DNA of 64,000 nucleotides from Lacibacter luteus (GCF_004118265.1 NZ_SDHW01000005.1:186001-250000); one strand, 5' to 3'; numbered from the stretch's first letter, positions 1 to 7,881 are shown. Translations and numbers: made by a program. The notes: generated by a model from the sequence alone, not told the origin.

Positions 1-636
1 ATCTCCCCCGATTAACCATGAAAGAATTAAACATAAACCTGCGCATGCGTATGAATAATCCTTGTGTTGTAAAATTCTGCAATCAAAAAACAGGATGCAA
101 ATAAAAAAGGTGCGTAAAAGGAGAAAAGAAGTGCACTTTTGTACGTTGCTGTTTGTTGTGTTGGAATTTTTACGATCATGGTTTGTGATTGATCATTTTC
201 TTAACCGGCGTCCATCAATATTTTATCGAGGGATCATTCTCTTTGTGCCATTCAAAGTATCCTTGGTGGCAATCGTTGATCAACTCAAGTTCTGTACAAA
301 TAGTAATAGCGAAAAAACTATTATGTGAAACCGCCGATAGCCGATGTGAAACCCTCTTTTCACGATGTGAACAGATTGCGATACCGTTTCTTTAAACAAA
401 AAAATACTGTTTGACGTAACTCCACAAATCAATTACTACTGTAAAAGGGATTTTTTCTTTTGATAGCAGGAATTTGCGTTCTCTGAATTGCTGTATTTGG
501 TTTTCTTGAACCGGATCTGCGCTGTATTAGCAGGGAGTAAGTACAACTGGATGGGTGTTTGGGATGAGAGGTATCTCTACATCCCGAGACTGTACCATTG
601 CAATTAACCTGTTAAAACAATAACAGTAAAAGAGGG

Positions 637-663
637 TAGAGATCCCTCGTTCCTCGGGATGAC
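637..663. repeat. Single arm of the ATCCC/GGGAT palindromic repeat
   Basis: This copy reads AGATCCCTCGTTCCTCGGGATGAC at its core (split here: AGATCCCTCG then TTCCTCGGGATGAC). It matches one arm of the full palindromes at 4261-4333, 4704-4780 and 5937-6011. No good second arm is present nearby, so it is a degenerate or half element. Confidence 0.6.
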
Positions 664-799
664 GTTCTATTGAGCAATAGAACAAAACCGCATCAACAAT
701 CCCAGATTGCTTCGGCGCAAACCCACCCACAAACCCAGCACCCTCGCAAAGACGCTCCGTAGGAAACAAACGTCATTGTGAGATGCATCCCGGCAATAT

Positions 800-847
800 C
801 CCAACAGATCCCTCATGCTTCGGGATGACAGCAGTATTGAGCAGCAA
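800..847. repeat. 48-nt direct repeat, copy 1
   Basis: The sequence from CCCAACAGATCC to GAGCAGCAA recurs at 2319-2366 with one mismatch in 48 nt. It contains one arm of the dispersed ATCCC/GGGAT palindrome (AGATCCCTCATGCTTCGGG). Together with the 913-986/2133-2206 pair it brackets the first gene of the window. Confidence 0.75.
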
Positions 848-912
848 AGCAAAATTCATCAAATGATCAACAGGCAGCACTTAGGATGATCGTGTAAGTA
901 TTACTGCTATTA

Positions 913-986
913 ACTACAGTAGTACTAAAACTTCATCAAGGCATAATCCGAATCCGTGTTGTATATCGAATTCGGGGCCTTTTTGT
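913..986 (+). repeat. 74-nt direct repeat with terminator-like 3' end, copy 1
   Basis: This segment starts ACTACAGTAGTACTAAAAC and ends in a hairpin (CCGAATCCG at 948-956, CGAATTCGG at 967-975, one mismatch in the stem) followed by a T run. A copy with about 93% identity lies at 2133-2206. The hairpin plus T run looks like a rho-independent terminator, so the repeat may be the tail of a transcription unit or small RNA. No source gene is visible upstream. Confidence 0.6.
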
Positions 987-1214
987 TTCTTCTGAGCGAA
1001 GTTGAAGGATTGGCAAGTGTTTACATCCCGACCGTAGCGTCGGGGCAAAAGGAAAAGAAAAACATCTTGGAGAAAATACTTTTAGAGTGCTGCCTGAATT
1101 GCAGCTGAATTAAAATCCTTCATTCGCAGGTTGGTTAAATTCCAAAGTATACAATTCATGCTTCTGTTTTAACACTTGGTTATAATAGCCCCGGTTTTTG
1201 TTTAACTGCACAAA

Positions 1215-1222
1215 TAAGTTTG
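1215..1222 (+). promoter_or_regulatory. Bacteroidota-type -7 box TAAGTTTG
   Basis: TAAGTTTG matches the Bacteroidota -7 consensus TAnnTTTG exactly and lies 12 nt before the ATG at 1235, implying a very short leader. A TTTG at 1197-1200 is somewhat close for a -33 element. The position rules out a TTG start at 1220. Confidence 0.5.
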
Positions 1223-1234
1223 CGGAAAAAAGAA

Positions 1235-1945
1235 ATGAACTTACTAAAAGAACAAAAAGCAATCGGTGTGATCACTGTGTTAGCAGGGCTGCTTGCATTG
1301 GCATGTATTCTTGCAACACTTGTAGCTGTTAATTTTAATAATGAGGCAATGGCAGATCCGGTGCTCGTTTTAACAACAGCCGGTACCAATACTGTTGCAG
1401 CAAGGTGGAGTATGCTCTTTGATATGTTTGGCTATTATCTTTTACTGCTTCCGGTAATTTACCTGTTGCACGACTGGATGAAGGAAAAAACAGCATGGAA
1501 TAACCTTGTGACTTTTTGCGGTCTTGCTTATGTTTTAATCGGCAGTATCGGTGCTTCTATTCTGGCTGTGGTATGGCCAAATATTATCGATGCGTTTCAG
1601 CATGCTGCTGTAGCCGAACAACAAATATTGAAGGCTGATTTTCGTTTAATCAATGATGCGGTTTATAATGGTTTGTGGAATTTGCTGGAGATGGGTTTTG
1701 CAGCAACATGGTGGATCGTTACGGGCTATCAACTTTATAAAAATAAATTCAACATTGTTGGCTGGGTTAGTATAGTTACAGGTGTTTCCTGTTTAGGAGA
1801 TGCATTGGCAGGAATATTTCAAATTGGCTGGCTGCATGAAGTTGCTTTAAATATCTACCTCGTATTCGCAATTGTTTGGGCGTTTGTAACGGGAGTATTT
1901 TTAATGCGGAAAAGATTAACTGCTTCAGATCTGGTCTGCGTTTAG
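1235..1945 (+). CDS. Multi-pass membrane protein, DUF4386-like
   Basis: This 236-residue protein is almost entirely hydrophobic and has about six predicted membrane segments, beginning with one at residues 10-30 and including a central stretch near residues 60-80. A short charged loop (HDWMKEKTAWN) separates segments. The layout resembles the DUF4386 family of small integral membrane proteins of unknown function. The ATG at 1235 is preferred over a TTG 15 nt upstream because the latter sits in the promoter box. It stands alone, with duplicated repeats on both sides (800-986 and 2133-2366). No enzymatic motif is visible, so no function is proposed. Confidence 0.7.
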   Translation: MNLLKEQKAIGVITVLAGLLALACILATLVAVNFNNEAMADPVLVLTTAGTNTVAARWSMLFDMFGYYLLLLPVIYLLHDWMKEKTAWNNLVTFCGLAYVLIGSIGASILAVVWPNIIDAFQHAAVAEQQILKADFRLINDAVYNGLWNLLEMGFAATWWIVTGYQLYKNKFNIVGWVSIVTGVSCLGDALAGIFQIGWLHEVALNIYLVFAIVWAFVTGVFLMRKRLTASDLVCV

Positions 1946-2132
1946 CAATTCTAAAGCCCGCCGCTTTTGCGTGTTATCAGCAACGGCACATGCATTGCAG
2001 CAGAATATAAATCCCTTGTTGGTGGTACATTCGGCTCCGCTCAGTATACACAACAAGGGCTGGGGTAAACAAATTTCATCAGTTGATCAAGATGCAACAC
2101 ACAGGGTGATTGTGCAATTACAACCGTACTTC

Positions 2133-2206
2133 ACTACAGTAGTACTAAAACTTAATCAGGGCATAATCCGAATCCGTGCTGTATATCGGATTCGGGGTCT
2201 TTTTTA
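2133..2206 (+). repeat. 74-nt direct repeat with terminator hairpin, copy 2
   Basis: This is the second copy of the 913-986 element. Here the stem is perfect: CCGAATCCG at 2168-2176 pairs with CGGATTCGG at 2187-2195, followed by GGTCTTTTTT. It can serve as terminator for the gene ending at 1945. The rest of the 1946-2385 gap holds only this element and the repeat at 2319-2366. Confidence 0.65.
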
Positions 2207-2318
2207 CGCAACCTATTAGTACGGTTGCCTATTTGGACAAGCAAAAAGAAAAGAGAAATATTTTGGTGAAAGCATTATCAGAATGCAAATACTAAATAAG
2301 ATCATCAGTAAATAATTA

Positions 2319-2366
2319 CCCAACAGATCCCTCATGCTTCGGGATGACAGCAGTATTCAGCAGCAA
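2319..2366. repeat. 48-nt direct repeat, copy 2
   Basis: The copy differs from 800-847 by one base. It ends about 20 nt before the -7 box of the riboswitch transcript. Confidence 0.75.
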
Positions 2367-2385
2367 TAAAAGGCTCTGCATCCCT

Positions 2386-2393
2386 TATCTTTG
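2386..2393 (+). promoter_or_regulatory. -7 box TATCTTTG of the thiamine transporter transcript
   Basis: TATCTTTG is a perfect TAnnTTTG box. Transcription would begin near 2399, at the 5' edge of the TPP aptamer, which is the expected arrangement. Confidence 0.6.
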
Positions 2394-2395
2394 CC

Positions 2396-2516
2396 CAACT
2401 CATGGGGTGCCATACTTGAGAAGTTGTTTCAGGAAAATCATTCAAACAACTTCTGCGGGCTGAGATTATACCCACATACCTGATCCGGGTAATGCCGGCG
2501 TAGGAAAAGCAAGTTG
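2396..2516 (+). promoter_or_regulatory. TPP (THI-element) riboswitch
   Basis: The conserved TPP aptamer parts occur in order: GGGGTGCC (2404-2411), GGGCTGAGAT (2457-2466), ACC, CCTGATCCGGGTAATGCCGG (2479-2498), then CGTAGGAA. A closing stem can form between CAACT (2396-2400) and AGTTG (2512-2516). The variable P3 arm is a perfect 11-bp helix (2419-2429 with 2444-2454). The start codon of the transporter lies 35 nt further on, and no strong T-run terminator is visible between, so control of translation start is the likelier mechanism (inference). Known families predict repression when TPP is plentiful. Confidence 0.95.
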
Positions 2517-2551
2517 CCATTGCATACCCGTGGGTGTTTAAACAACAAGTG

Positions 2552-3178
2552 ATGAACATACATGAATGGGTGCAAACATTTTTGCAGCAACTGAAAGCAG
2601 TTCCCTTACTCGAATGGATAGGCGTTGGCTTTGGCGTTGCCGAAGTATTGCTGGCAAGAGCCAATAAAATTGCACTCTATCCCTGCGGTATTATTGCCGT
2701 GGTTATTTCCACTTACATTTTTTTTGATGCAGGTTTGTATGCCGAGAGTGCGTTGAATCTTTATTACTTCATCATGAGCATTTATGGATGGTGGTGGTGG
2801 GTAAAACGAAAAGATCATGCAGCACCGCCCATCAGTCGTGCAACAAAGCGTGACTGGATAACAACTATCGCCATTGTAGTAGCAGCTTTTGTATTGCTGT
2901 ATACTGTGCTGGTAAACTTTACCGATTCTACGGTGCCGCTTGCCGATTCATGGGTGAGTGCCACAGCATGGGCAGGTATGTGGTTACTCGCCAAACGAAA
3001 AATTGAGAACTGGATCTTGCTCAACATCAGCAATGCATTTGCTATACCGTTATTGTTGTACAAAGGGCTTCCGTTGTATGCAGCATTAACACTGTTCTTA
3101 TTCATCATTGCTGTACTTGGTTATATCGACTGGAACAAAACCCTCAAACAAACAAAACATGCAACTGCAGTTGAATAA
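2552..3178 (+). CDS. pnuT: PnuC-family thiamine transporter (PnuT)
   Basis: The 208-residue protein has about seven membrane helices and the WWWWVKRKDH segment typical of PnuC-family vitamin carriers, which move an uncharged vitamin across the inner membrane and rely on intracellular phosphorylation for trapping. The TPP riboswitch directly upstream points to thiamine rather than nicotinamide riboside, as established for PnuT in Bacteroidota. The ATG at 2552 is preferred over a GTG at 2534, since the family begins close to this point. The stop overlaps the next gene by 20 nt, so the two are probably translationally coupled. A TonB-dependent thiamine receptor and a thiamine pyrophosphokinase, the usual partners, are not in this locus. 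Confidence 0.9.
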   Translation: MNIHEWVQTFLQQLKAVPLLEWIGVGFGVAEVLLARANKIALYPCGIIAVVISTYIFFDAGLYAESALNLYYFIMSIYGWWWWVKRKDHAAPPISRATKRDWITTIAIVVAAFVLLYTVLVNFTDSTVPLADSWVSATAWAGMWLLAKRKIENWILLNISNAFAIPLLLYKGLPLYAALTLFLFIIAVLGYIDWNKTLKQTKHATAVE

Positions 3179-4241
3179 AAAAGAGATCGCCGGGCTGAAA
3201 CGTTTATGTGCATTGGCTGAACAGCAAGCAGCACTAACACCTGCGTTGTTAAAGATCATTTACAAAAAGAAATGGTTCAAGCTATTCATTCCAAAAGAGC
3301 AGGGCGGACTTGCATTGAGTTTACCCGATGCATTAAGGTTAGAAGAACAGCTTGCATACATCGATGGCAGTCTTGGCTGGACGGTTACACTTTGTGCAGG
3401 TGCAAATTTCTTTGCAGGGTTTTTAGATAAAGAGAAAACAGGCAAACTCTTCCATGCAAAAAATGTTTGCCTGGGTGGAAGCGGTGCAGCAACAGGTATT
3501 GCCACGCAAACAAAAGATGGTTACACGATAACCGGCAAATGGAAATATGCAACAGGCGCACCGCATCTTACACATTTCACCGCCAACTGCATCATTGAAA
3601 AAAACGGCAAGACTGTTTTGCATAAAGATGGCACAGTAATGATCCGTTCCTTTTATTTTAAGAAGAGCGAAGTAAAGCTGTACAACGATTGGGAGGCGAT
3701 GGGTTTACGGGCAACAGCCAGCCGCAGTTTCAGTGTAAAAAAAATAAAGCTGAAAGAGGAGCGTAGTTTCTTGATCGATCATGCGCATGTAACATTAAAC
3801 GATCTTGTTTATACCTATCCCTTTATGCCCTTTGCTGAAACAACATTGGCGGTAAATACATTGGGCATGGCCCGGCATTTTATGGATGAAGCAATTGCCA
3901 TCATCAAACAAAAACAACAAAAAGCAGGTAATGCTTCGTTACAGGTTGCAATGGATGCTGTGCAAAAAGCACAACGGGAGATCGCTACTGTTGCAACTGC
4001 CTTTTATACCATTGCTGATGCATCGTGGCAGGAGTTAAGTGAACAAAAGAAGTTATCGGGCAAAACAACAAAGCAGATCAGTAAGGTCAGCAGACAACTG
4101 GTAAAGCTTTGTCGTACGCATGTAGCAGCCATTTATCCTTATTGCGGTTTATCGGCCACCTCACAACAATCGGAGATCAATCGTGTTTTCAGAGATGTGT
4201 TCACCGCCAGTCAGCATGCGTTGTTAACGTTTGGGGAATAG
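3159..4241 (+). CDS. Acyl-CoA dehydrogenase-like flavoprotein
   Basis: The 360-residue protein has the three-part acyl-CoA dehydrogenase layout: a helical N-domain (EEQLAYIDGSLGW), a central beta domain (GGSGAATGIA, then GKWKYATGAPHLTHF), and a helical C-domain. The segment AMGLRATASRSFSV matches the family motif before the C-domain. No clear catalytic glutamate for acyl-CoA oxidation can be assigned by eye, and the overall form is closer to the group that includes flavin-dependent monooxygenases (HsaA/DszC type). The ATG at 3159 lies inside the end of pnuT, so the gene is in the riboswitch-controlled transcript. A role in thiamine or thiamine-precursor metabolism is an inference from position only. 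Confidence 0.75.
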   Translation: MQLQLNKKEIAGLKRLCALAEQQAALTPALLKIIYKKKWFKLFIPKEQGGLALSLPDALRLEEQLAYIDGSLGWTVTLCAGANFFAGFLDKEKTGKLFHAKNVCLGGSGAATGIATQTKDGYTITGKWKYATGAPHLTHFTANCIIEKNGKTVLHKDGTVMIRSFYFKKSEVKLYNDWEAMGLRATASRSFSVKKIKLKEERSFLIDHAHVTLNDLVYTYPFMPFAETTLAVNTLGMARHFMDEAIAIIKQKQQKAGNASLQVAMDAVQKAQREIATVATAFYTIADASWQELSEQKKLSGKTTKQISKVSRQLVKLCRTHVAAIYPYCGLSATSQQSEINRVFRDVFTASQHALLTFGE

Positions 4242-4260
4242 GGATGCTGCTCAAATATCC

Positions 4261-4333
4261 TGTCATCCCGAGGAACGAGGGATCTGTTGATCAGCAGTAC
4301 AAGAGTTGAGATCCCTCCTTCGTCGGGATGACA
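4261..4333. repeat. Palindromic repeat (ATCCC/GGGAT family), full copy A
   Basis: Two 25-nt arms, starting TGTCATCCCGAGGAACGAGG and ending CCTTCGTCGGGATGACA, are complementary at about 22 of 25 positions around a 23-nt centre. It sits just upstream of the GIY-YIG gene. The ATG at 4328 lies inside the right arm and is therefore not the gene start. Confidence 0.85.
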
Positions 4334-4366
4334 AGTCTTTTCATCTTTTGTATTATTTTCAACTGC

Positions 4367-4681
4367 ATGAAACCTATCGGAACACACAATTACTTCGTAT
4401 ACATCACAACCAATCAAAACAAAACGGTTCTTTACGTTGGTGTAACCAATGATCTTTATACAAGACTTGTTCAGCACCACGAACATGCGAAGCCGTTTAC
4501 ATACAAGAGTTTTGCAGGGAAGTACAATGCTTACTTCCTGATTTACTATGAGCGTTTTGGTGAAATAGAGCACGCTATTGAAAGAGAAAAAGAATTGAAA
4601 GGCTGGCGAAGGAGTAAAAAAGAAGAACTCATCAATTCGTTTAATCCGGAATGGAAGTTTTTAAATGATGAAGTTGAATAA
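4367..4681 (+). CDS. GIY-YIG domain protein (UvrC/URI type)
   Basis: The 104-residue protein is a single GIY-YIG nuclease domain. The motif pair appears as YFVYI near residue 8 and LYVGVTNDL near residue 22, followed by the arginine in TRLVQH and the conserved glutamate region AIEREKELKGWRRSKKEELI. Such stand-alone proteins are common in Bacteroidota and are presumed to nick or cleave DNA, but few have a known role. The start at 4367 gives the normal family length and leaves the upstream palindrome non-coding. The gene is enclosed by two copies of the same palindromic repeat (4261-4333 and 4704-4780), only 33 and 22 nt away from it. Confidence 0.88.
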   Translation: MKPIGTHNYFVYITTNQNKTVLYVGVTNDLYTRLVQHHEHAKPFTYKSFAGKYNAYFLIYYERFGEIEHAIEREKELKGWRRSKKEELINSFNPEWKFLNDEVE

Positions 4682-4703
4682 AGTAACAAAGCACAAGTTT
4701 TCC

Positions 4704-4780
4704 TGTCATCCAGAGGAACGAGGGATCTGTTCAATAGTAGTACTGCTATCCGGCAGATCCCTCCTAACGTCGGGATGACA
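4704..4780. repeat. Palindromic repeat (ATCCC/GGGAT family), full copy B
   Basis: Arms begin TGTCATCCAGAGGAACGAGG and end CCTAACGTCGGGATGACA. The centre differs from copy A (TAGTAGTACTGCTATC), so arms are conserved and the loop is not. Confidence 0.85.
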
Positions 4781-4900
4781 GCTCTAATGAGCATCAGCAA
4801 CAAATAATCAAACAAAAGAAACTCTCATCCTCATCATCATTCAAGGAATGCAATACCTTTCGTCTTTCAAAAACAGTTATAATACAGAAGAAGCATATTT

Positions 4901-5866
4901 ATGATCAACTGGGGAATTATCGGCTGCGGCGATGTAACCGAAGTAAAGAGCGGACCTGCCTTCAACAAAGTGCCCGGCTCCAAACTCGTAGCAGTCATGC
5001 GTCGCAATGCAGCCAAAGCAGCAGACTATGCAAAGCGGCACAACGTACCACGCTGGTACAGCGATGCAGAAGCACTCATCAACGATGCAGAAGTAAATGC
5101 CATTTATATTGCTACGCCACCTTCGTCGCATGAAGCGTATGCACTGGCAGCCATCAAAGCAGGTAAGCCCGTGTATGTAGAAAAACCCATGACGCTGAAC
5201 TATGCAGCTGCAGTAAACATGGCAGATGCTGCCAATACTGCCAATGTAAAACTCACAGTGGCACATTACCGCAGGCAATGGCCTTTGTTTCAAAAAGTAA
5301 AAGCACTGCTTGCAGAAAAAGCTATTGGTGAGGTACGTTTGGTACAATTGAATTTTTTCAAACAGGCGCCAACTGCTGCCGAGTTAAGTGATGAAAAATA
5401 CATGTGGCGTTTTGATCTTGCTATTGCAGGCGGTGGTCTCTTTCATGATCTTGCTCCACACCAGTTGGATATTTTGTATTACCTGTTTGGAGGTGCTGCA
5501 TCTGTAAATGGACTTGCAGTAAACCAGGGTGGTTATTATGCTGTACCTGATCTTGTGAATGGGCAAGTGCTTTTCAAAAATGGCATTGTATTTACCGGCA
5601 GCTGGTGTTTTACAGCAGCAGAAGCATGTGATGAATGTGTGATCATCGGCAACAATGGTTCTATCCGTTTCAGTTTCTTTAATGATAACAGCATTACACT
5701 GCATCGCAACAATGAAACCATCCGTTTCGATTTCGAACGTTTGCAGCATGTACAGCAACCGATGATTGCAGAAGTAGTAAATTATTTTTCAGGCAATGCA
5801 TCCAACCCCTGTACAGCAGAAGAAGGAGCAGAGATCATGCGGTGGATGGATGAGATGGTGAAGTAG
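4901..5866 (+). CDS. Gfo/Idh/MocA family NAD(P)-dependent oxidoreductase
   Basis: The 321-residue protein opens with a Rossmann fold (WGIIGCGDVTEVKSGPA), followed by YIATPPSSHEAYAL and the family signature EKPMTLN near residue 95. The C-terminal half has the usual alpha/beta substrate domain with GGGLFHDLAPHQLDIL, where the histidine is the likely catalytic or metal-adjacent residue. Members oxidise or reduce sugars and sugar derivatives in the cytoplasm. The substrate cannot be read from the sequence. The gene stands alone between palindromic repeats and is followed by copy C. Confidence 0.92.
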   Translation: MINWGIIGCGDVTEVKSGPAFNKVPGSKLVAVMRRNAAKAADYAKRHNVPRWYSDAEALINDAEVNAIYIATPPSSHEAYALAAIKAGKPVYVEKPMTLNYAAAVNMADAANTANVKLTVAHYRRQWPLFQKVKALLAEKAIGEVRLVQLNFFKQAPTAAELSDEKYMWRFDLAIAGGGLFHDLAPHQLDILYYLFGGAASVNGLAVNQGGYYAVPDLVNGQVLFKNGIVFTGSWCFTAAEACDECVIIGNNGSIRFSFFNDNSITLHRNNETIRFDFERLQHVQQPMIAEVVNYFSGNASNPCTAEEGAEIMRWMDEMVK

Positions 5867-5936
5867 GTTGTATGATTCATTTGCTAAGTTGTATGCTGGT
5901 CAGGCGACCAGCAAAGGCGGTGAAGTTGAAATTATC

Positions 5937-6011
5937 TGTCACCCCGAGGCACGAGGGATCTGTTGACAGTAGTGCAAAAGCCTGGCAGATCCCTCCTTCG
6001 TCGGGATGACA
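5937..6011. repeat. Palindromic repeat (ATCCC/GGGAT family), full copy C
   Basis: The left arm starts TGTCACCCCGAGGCACGAGG and the right arm ends CCTTCGTCGGGATGACA. It lies between the oxidoreductase and the terminator of the cyclophilin gene. Confidence 0.85.
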
Positions 6012-6044
6012 GGTTATTGGAGCAGTATCATGAAATCAACAAAC

Positions 6045-6076
6045 AAAAAAGTCTCCTGCTTAGCAGAAGACTTTCA
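6045..6076 (-). terminator. Rho-independent terminator of the cyclophilin gene
   Basis: On the minus strand AAAGTCTTCTGC pairs with GCAGGAGACTTT around a TAA loop and is followed by a T run. It starts 21 nt after the stop codon at 6097. Confidence 0.75.
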
Positions 6077-6096
6077 AAAAATAAATCAATAAAGTT

Positions 6097-6543
6097 CTAC
6101 GTCAGTATCACTTTCTCCATCACATCACCTGCACGAATCGCATCAATCACTTCCAAACCTTCAGTAATTTTTCCAAAGCAGGTATGATTACGGTCGAGAT
6201 GTTTTACACCGTTGCGGTTATGACAAATGAAAAACTGGCTGCCGCCTGTATTTCTTCCACGATGCGCCATCGACATGACACCACGATCATGAAATTGTTT
6301 GCTGCCGGTTAATTCGCAGGGAATGGTATAGCCTGGTCCGCCTGCACCTGTACCATCAGGACATCCGCCCTGGATCATAAAGTCGGGAATAACACGGTGA
6401 AATTTCAGACCATTGTAATAACCTTCGCTCACCAGTTTTTTAAAATTGCCTGCTGCAATAGGCGCATCATCATCATACAATTCAAATTTCATAATGCCTT
6501 TGGCAGTATGTATTTCGCCGGTTGTTAATTTTATTTCGCTCAT
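6097..6543 (-). CDS. Cyclophilin-type peptidyl-prolyl isomerase
   Basis: The 148-residue protein is a complete cyclophilin domain without a signal peptide, so it acts in the cytoplasm. The catalytic arginine is in LKFHRVIPDFMIQGG (about residue 50), and GGSQFFICHN provides the conserved active-site face. The segment CFGKITEGLEVIDAI closes the fold. Members catalyse cis-trans isomerisation of X-Pro bonds and assist folding. The length is at the low end for bacterial cyclophilins, and the C-terminal strand ends abruptly after VILT. Its own terminator follows. Confidence 0.93.
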   Translation of the reverse strand: MSEIKLTTGEIHTAKGIMKFELYDDDAPIAAGNFKKLVSEGYYNGLKFHRVIPDFMIQGGCPDGTGAGGPGYTIPCELTGSKQFHDRGVMSMAHRGRNTGGSQFFICHNRNGVKHLDRNHTCFGKITEGLEVIDAIRAGDVMEKVILT

Positions 6544-6769
6544 TGTTCCTTTTTTAAGACTGCAAAAGTAGCATTTCGCTGCAAATTGAATGGTAGCTGT
6601 CGGGCATTTTTCTGTCTGATGAAAATAGCCGGTAGTTTACGACTTCCCAATCTTAACAATGTTTTGCCACCCACAACTTTTACATCAGCCAAACGTTTTC
6701 TATTTTGTAGTTGCAATTCCGGTTGATGCGGAACTTATTTCGCAGCAACATTCATCTAAATCGTACCGT

Positions 6770-7759
6770 ATGCCTGCAACTCTACTCAAACATGTTTGGT
6801 TACTTTTCTTTATTACAGCCTGTGCATCTGTTTCGCAGGATCATCTCAGCAGTAACCGTCAACAGCAAAAAAATAGTAACACTGCAATAACTGCATCAAT
6901 ACAAATTGATACGCTGCTTATTGATGAGCAGCCCAAACCATTAACTGAACTTCAGCAAACAGAAGAAGGACAAATTGTATTGCAGGAAGGTTATTACGAA
7001 ACAACTTATAAAAGTTACTGTCTGCAACCCGGCACACCCGATCCAACAGACAGGGATGCCTACCTGCAAAGTCCATTGCAAACGAACAGAAAAGATATTG
7101 TTGAAACTGTGTTACGTACATCGTTACAAAAGCCGGAGCTTGAGCAAAAAAATATTCAACTCTTGTTATGGTCGGTTGTAAGCGGTTCTGATTATAACAA
7201 ACTTTCATGGCCTGTACAGTTAACCGCACAGCAGTTGCTTACACGTAAACAGATCTTTCAATTGAAAGGTGGGGTAGCAGGTGTGGTAAAAACAGTTGCA
7301 CAGCATTTACCCGATGCACGCATTACGGGTGCACAGGTGAGCATGAAACGATTATTTGAATCGGGTGCCAATACATATGAGTCTTTTGAACGTGTAGCAG
7401 TGCTCCGTGAAAAATCTGTTGTGCATAACGAAGCATATAAGAAAGAGCAATGGAATAAACAGGCAGGCGGTTATTATCTCCGTTACTTCCCTAACGGTTA
7501 CCAGCAGGTGAAAGTGCAGGTATATGTTCCCAAGGGTACACTCGACTCAACAGGAATGCAGGAAGGAAATTATCTGTTGTTCGATCCGGTAAACCAAATG
7601 GCCGTTCCTGCAAACTCCAATGCACAACGTTTGGGTATTGGTGCACCTGTTGTTGAGGTTATCCGTAAGATCATCCGCATACAAAGAGATGTGCCTGTGC
7701 CAACAAAGAAACCAACTGCTCCAAAAGAACAACCCAAGACAAGTAAAGAGCAACAGTAG
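6770..7759 (+). CDS. Putative lipoprotein of unknown function
   Basis: The 329-residue product starts with a lipoprotein signal (LLFFITAC, cysteine near residue 17). The mature part has a low-complexity Q/N segment, then YYETTYKSYCLQPGTPDPTD near residue 85, a helical region, and a conserved-looking YYLRYFPNGYQQVKVQVYVP segment. The tail is rich in Pro, Lys and Gln (PTKKPTAPKEQPKTSKEQQ). The ATG at 6770 is chosen because the 37 residues before it do not resemble an export signal. I do not recognise the family; the product is probably anchored in the envelope. Confidence 0.7.
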   Translation: MPATLLKHVWLLFFITACASVSQDHLSSNRQQQKNSNTAITASIQIDTLLIDEQPKPLTELQQTEEGQIVLQEGYYETTYKSYCLQPGTPDPTDRDAYLQSPLQTNRKDIVETVLRTSLQKPELEQKNIQLLLWSVVSGSDYNKLSWPVQLTAQQLLTRKQIFQLKGGVAGVVKTVAQHLPDARITGAQVSMKRLFESGANTYESFERVAVLREKSVVHNEAYKKEQWNKQAGGYYLRYFPNGYQQVKVQVYVPKGTLDSTGMQEGNYLLFDPVNQMAVPANSNAQRLGIGAPVVEVIRKIIRIQRDVPVPTKKPTAPKEQPKTSKEQQ

Positions 7760-7869
7760 AAAGTTATTTGATCCGATAGCTATCGGTTTGTTTTTTGGGT
7801 TTATTTCTTTGGTTGTTGTTGCCTGGGCCTTGGTTCTTTATTCCTTGAACCTTGTCCCTTTATTCTTGT

Positions 7870-7877
7870 TACTTTTG
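7870..7877 (+). promoter_or_regulatory. -7 box TACTTTTG before the GNAT gene
   Basis: TACTTTTG fits TAnnTTTG. It ends only 4 nt before the GTG at 7882, so the transcript would be leaderless or nearly so. It argues against an ATG at 7852, which would lie upstream of the transcript start. Confidence 0.45.
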
Positions 7878-7881
7878 CGTT

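Larger units (their letters stand above)
1..1234. other. Long gene-poor region with repeats
   Basis: I find no convincing gene in the first 1.2 kb. The open frames here are short, lack family resemblance and mostly cover repeat arms. The stretch holds a single palindromic-repeat arm near 637-663, a 48-nt repeat at 800-847, a 74-nt repeat with a terminator-like end at 913-986, and a small hairpin at 1027-1044 (CCCGAC/GTCGGG). The promoter of the first gene lies at its right end. Confidence 0.6.

Noticed and set aside
62-395. Two overlapping small open frames at the window start
   Set aside because: They overlap in different frames, lack a plausible start signal and do not resemble a known protein.
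527-852. Minus-strand open frames of 80 and 61 codons
   Set aside because: They run through arms of the palindromic repeats; the predicted residues come from repeat sequence.
4367-4681. GIY-YIG gene as part of a restriction system or homing intron
   Set aside because: There is no methyltransferase nearby and no interrupted host gene.
7852-7881. ATG at 7852 as start of the GNAT gene
   Set aside because: It lies upstream of a perfect -7 box and adds ten residues without family support.
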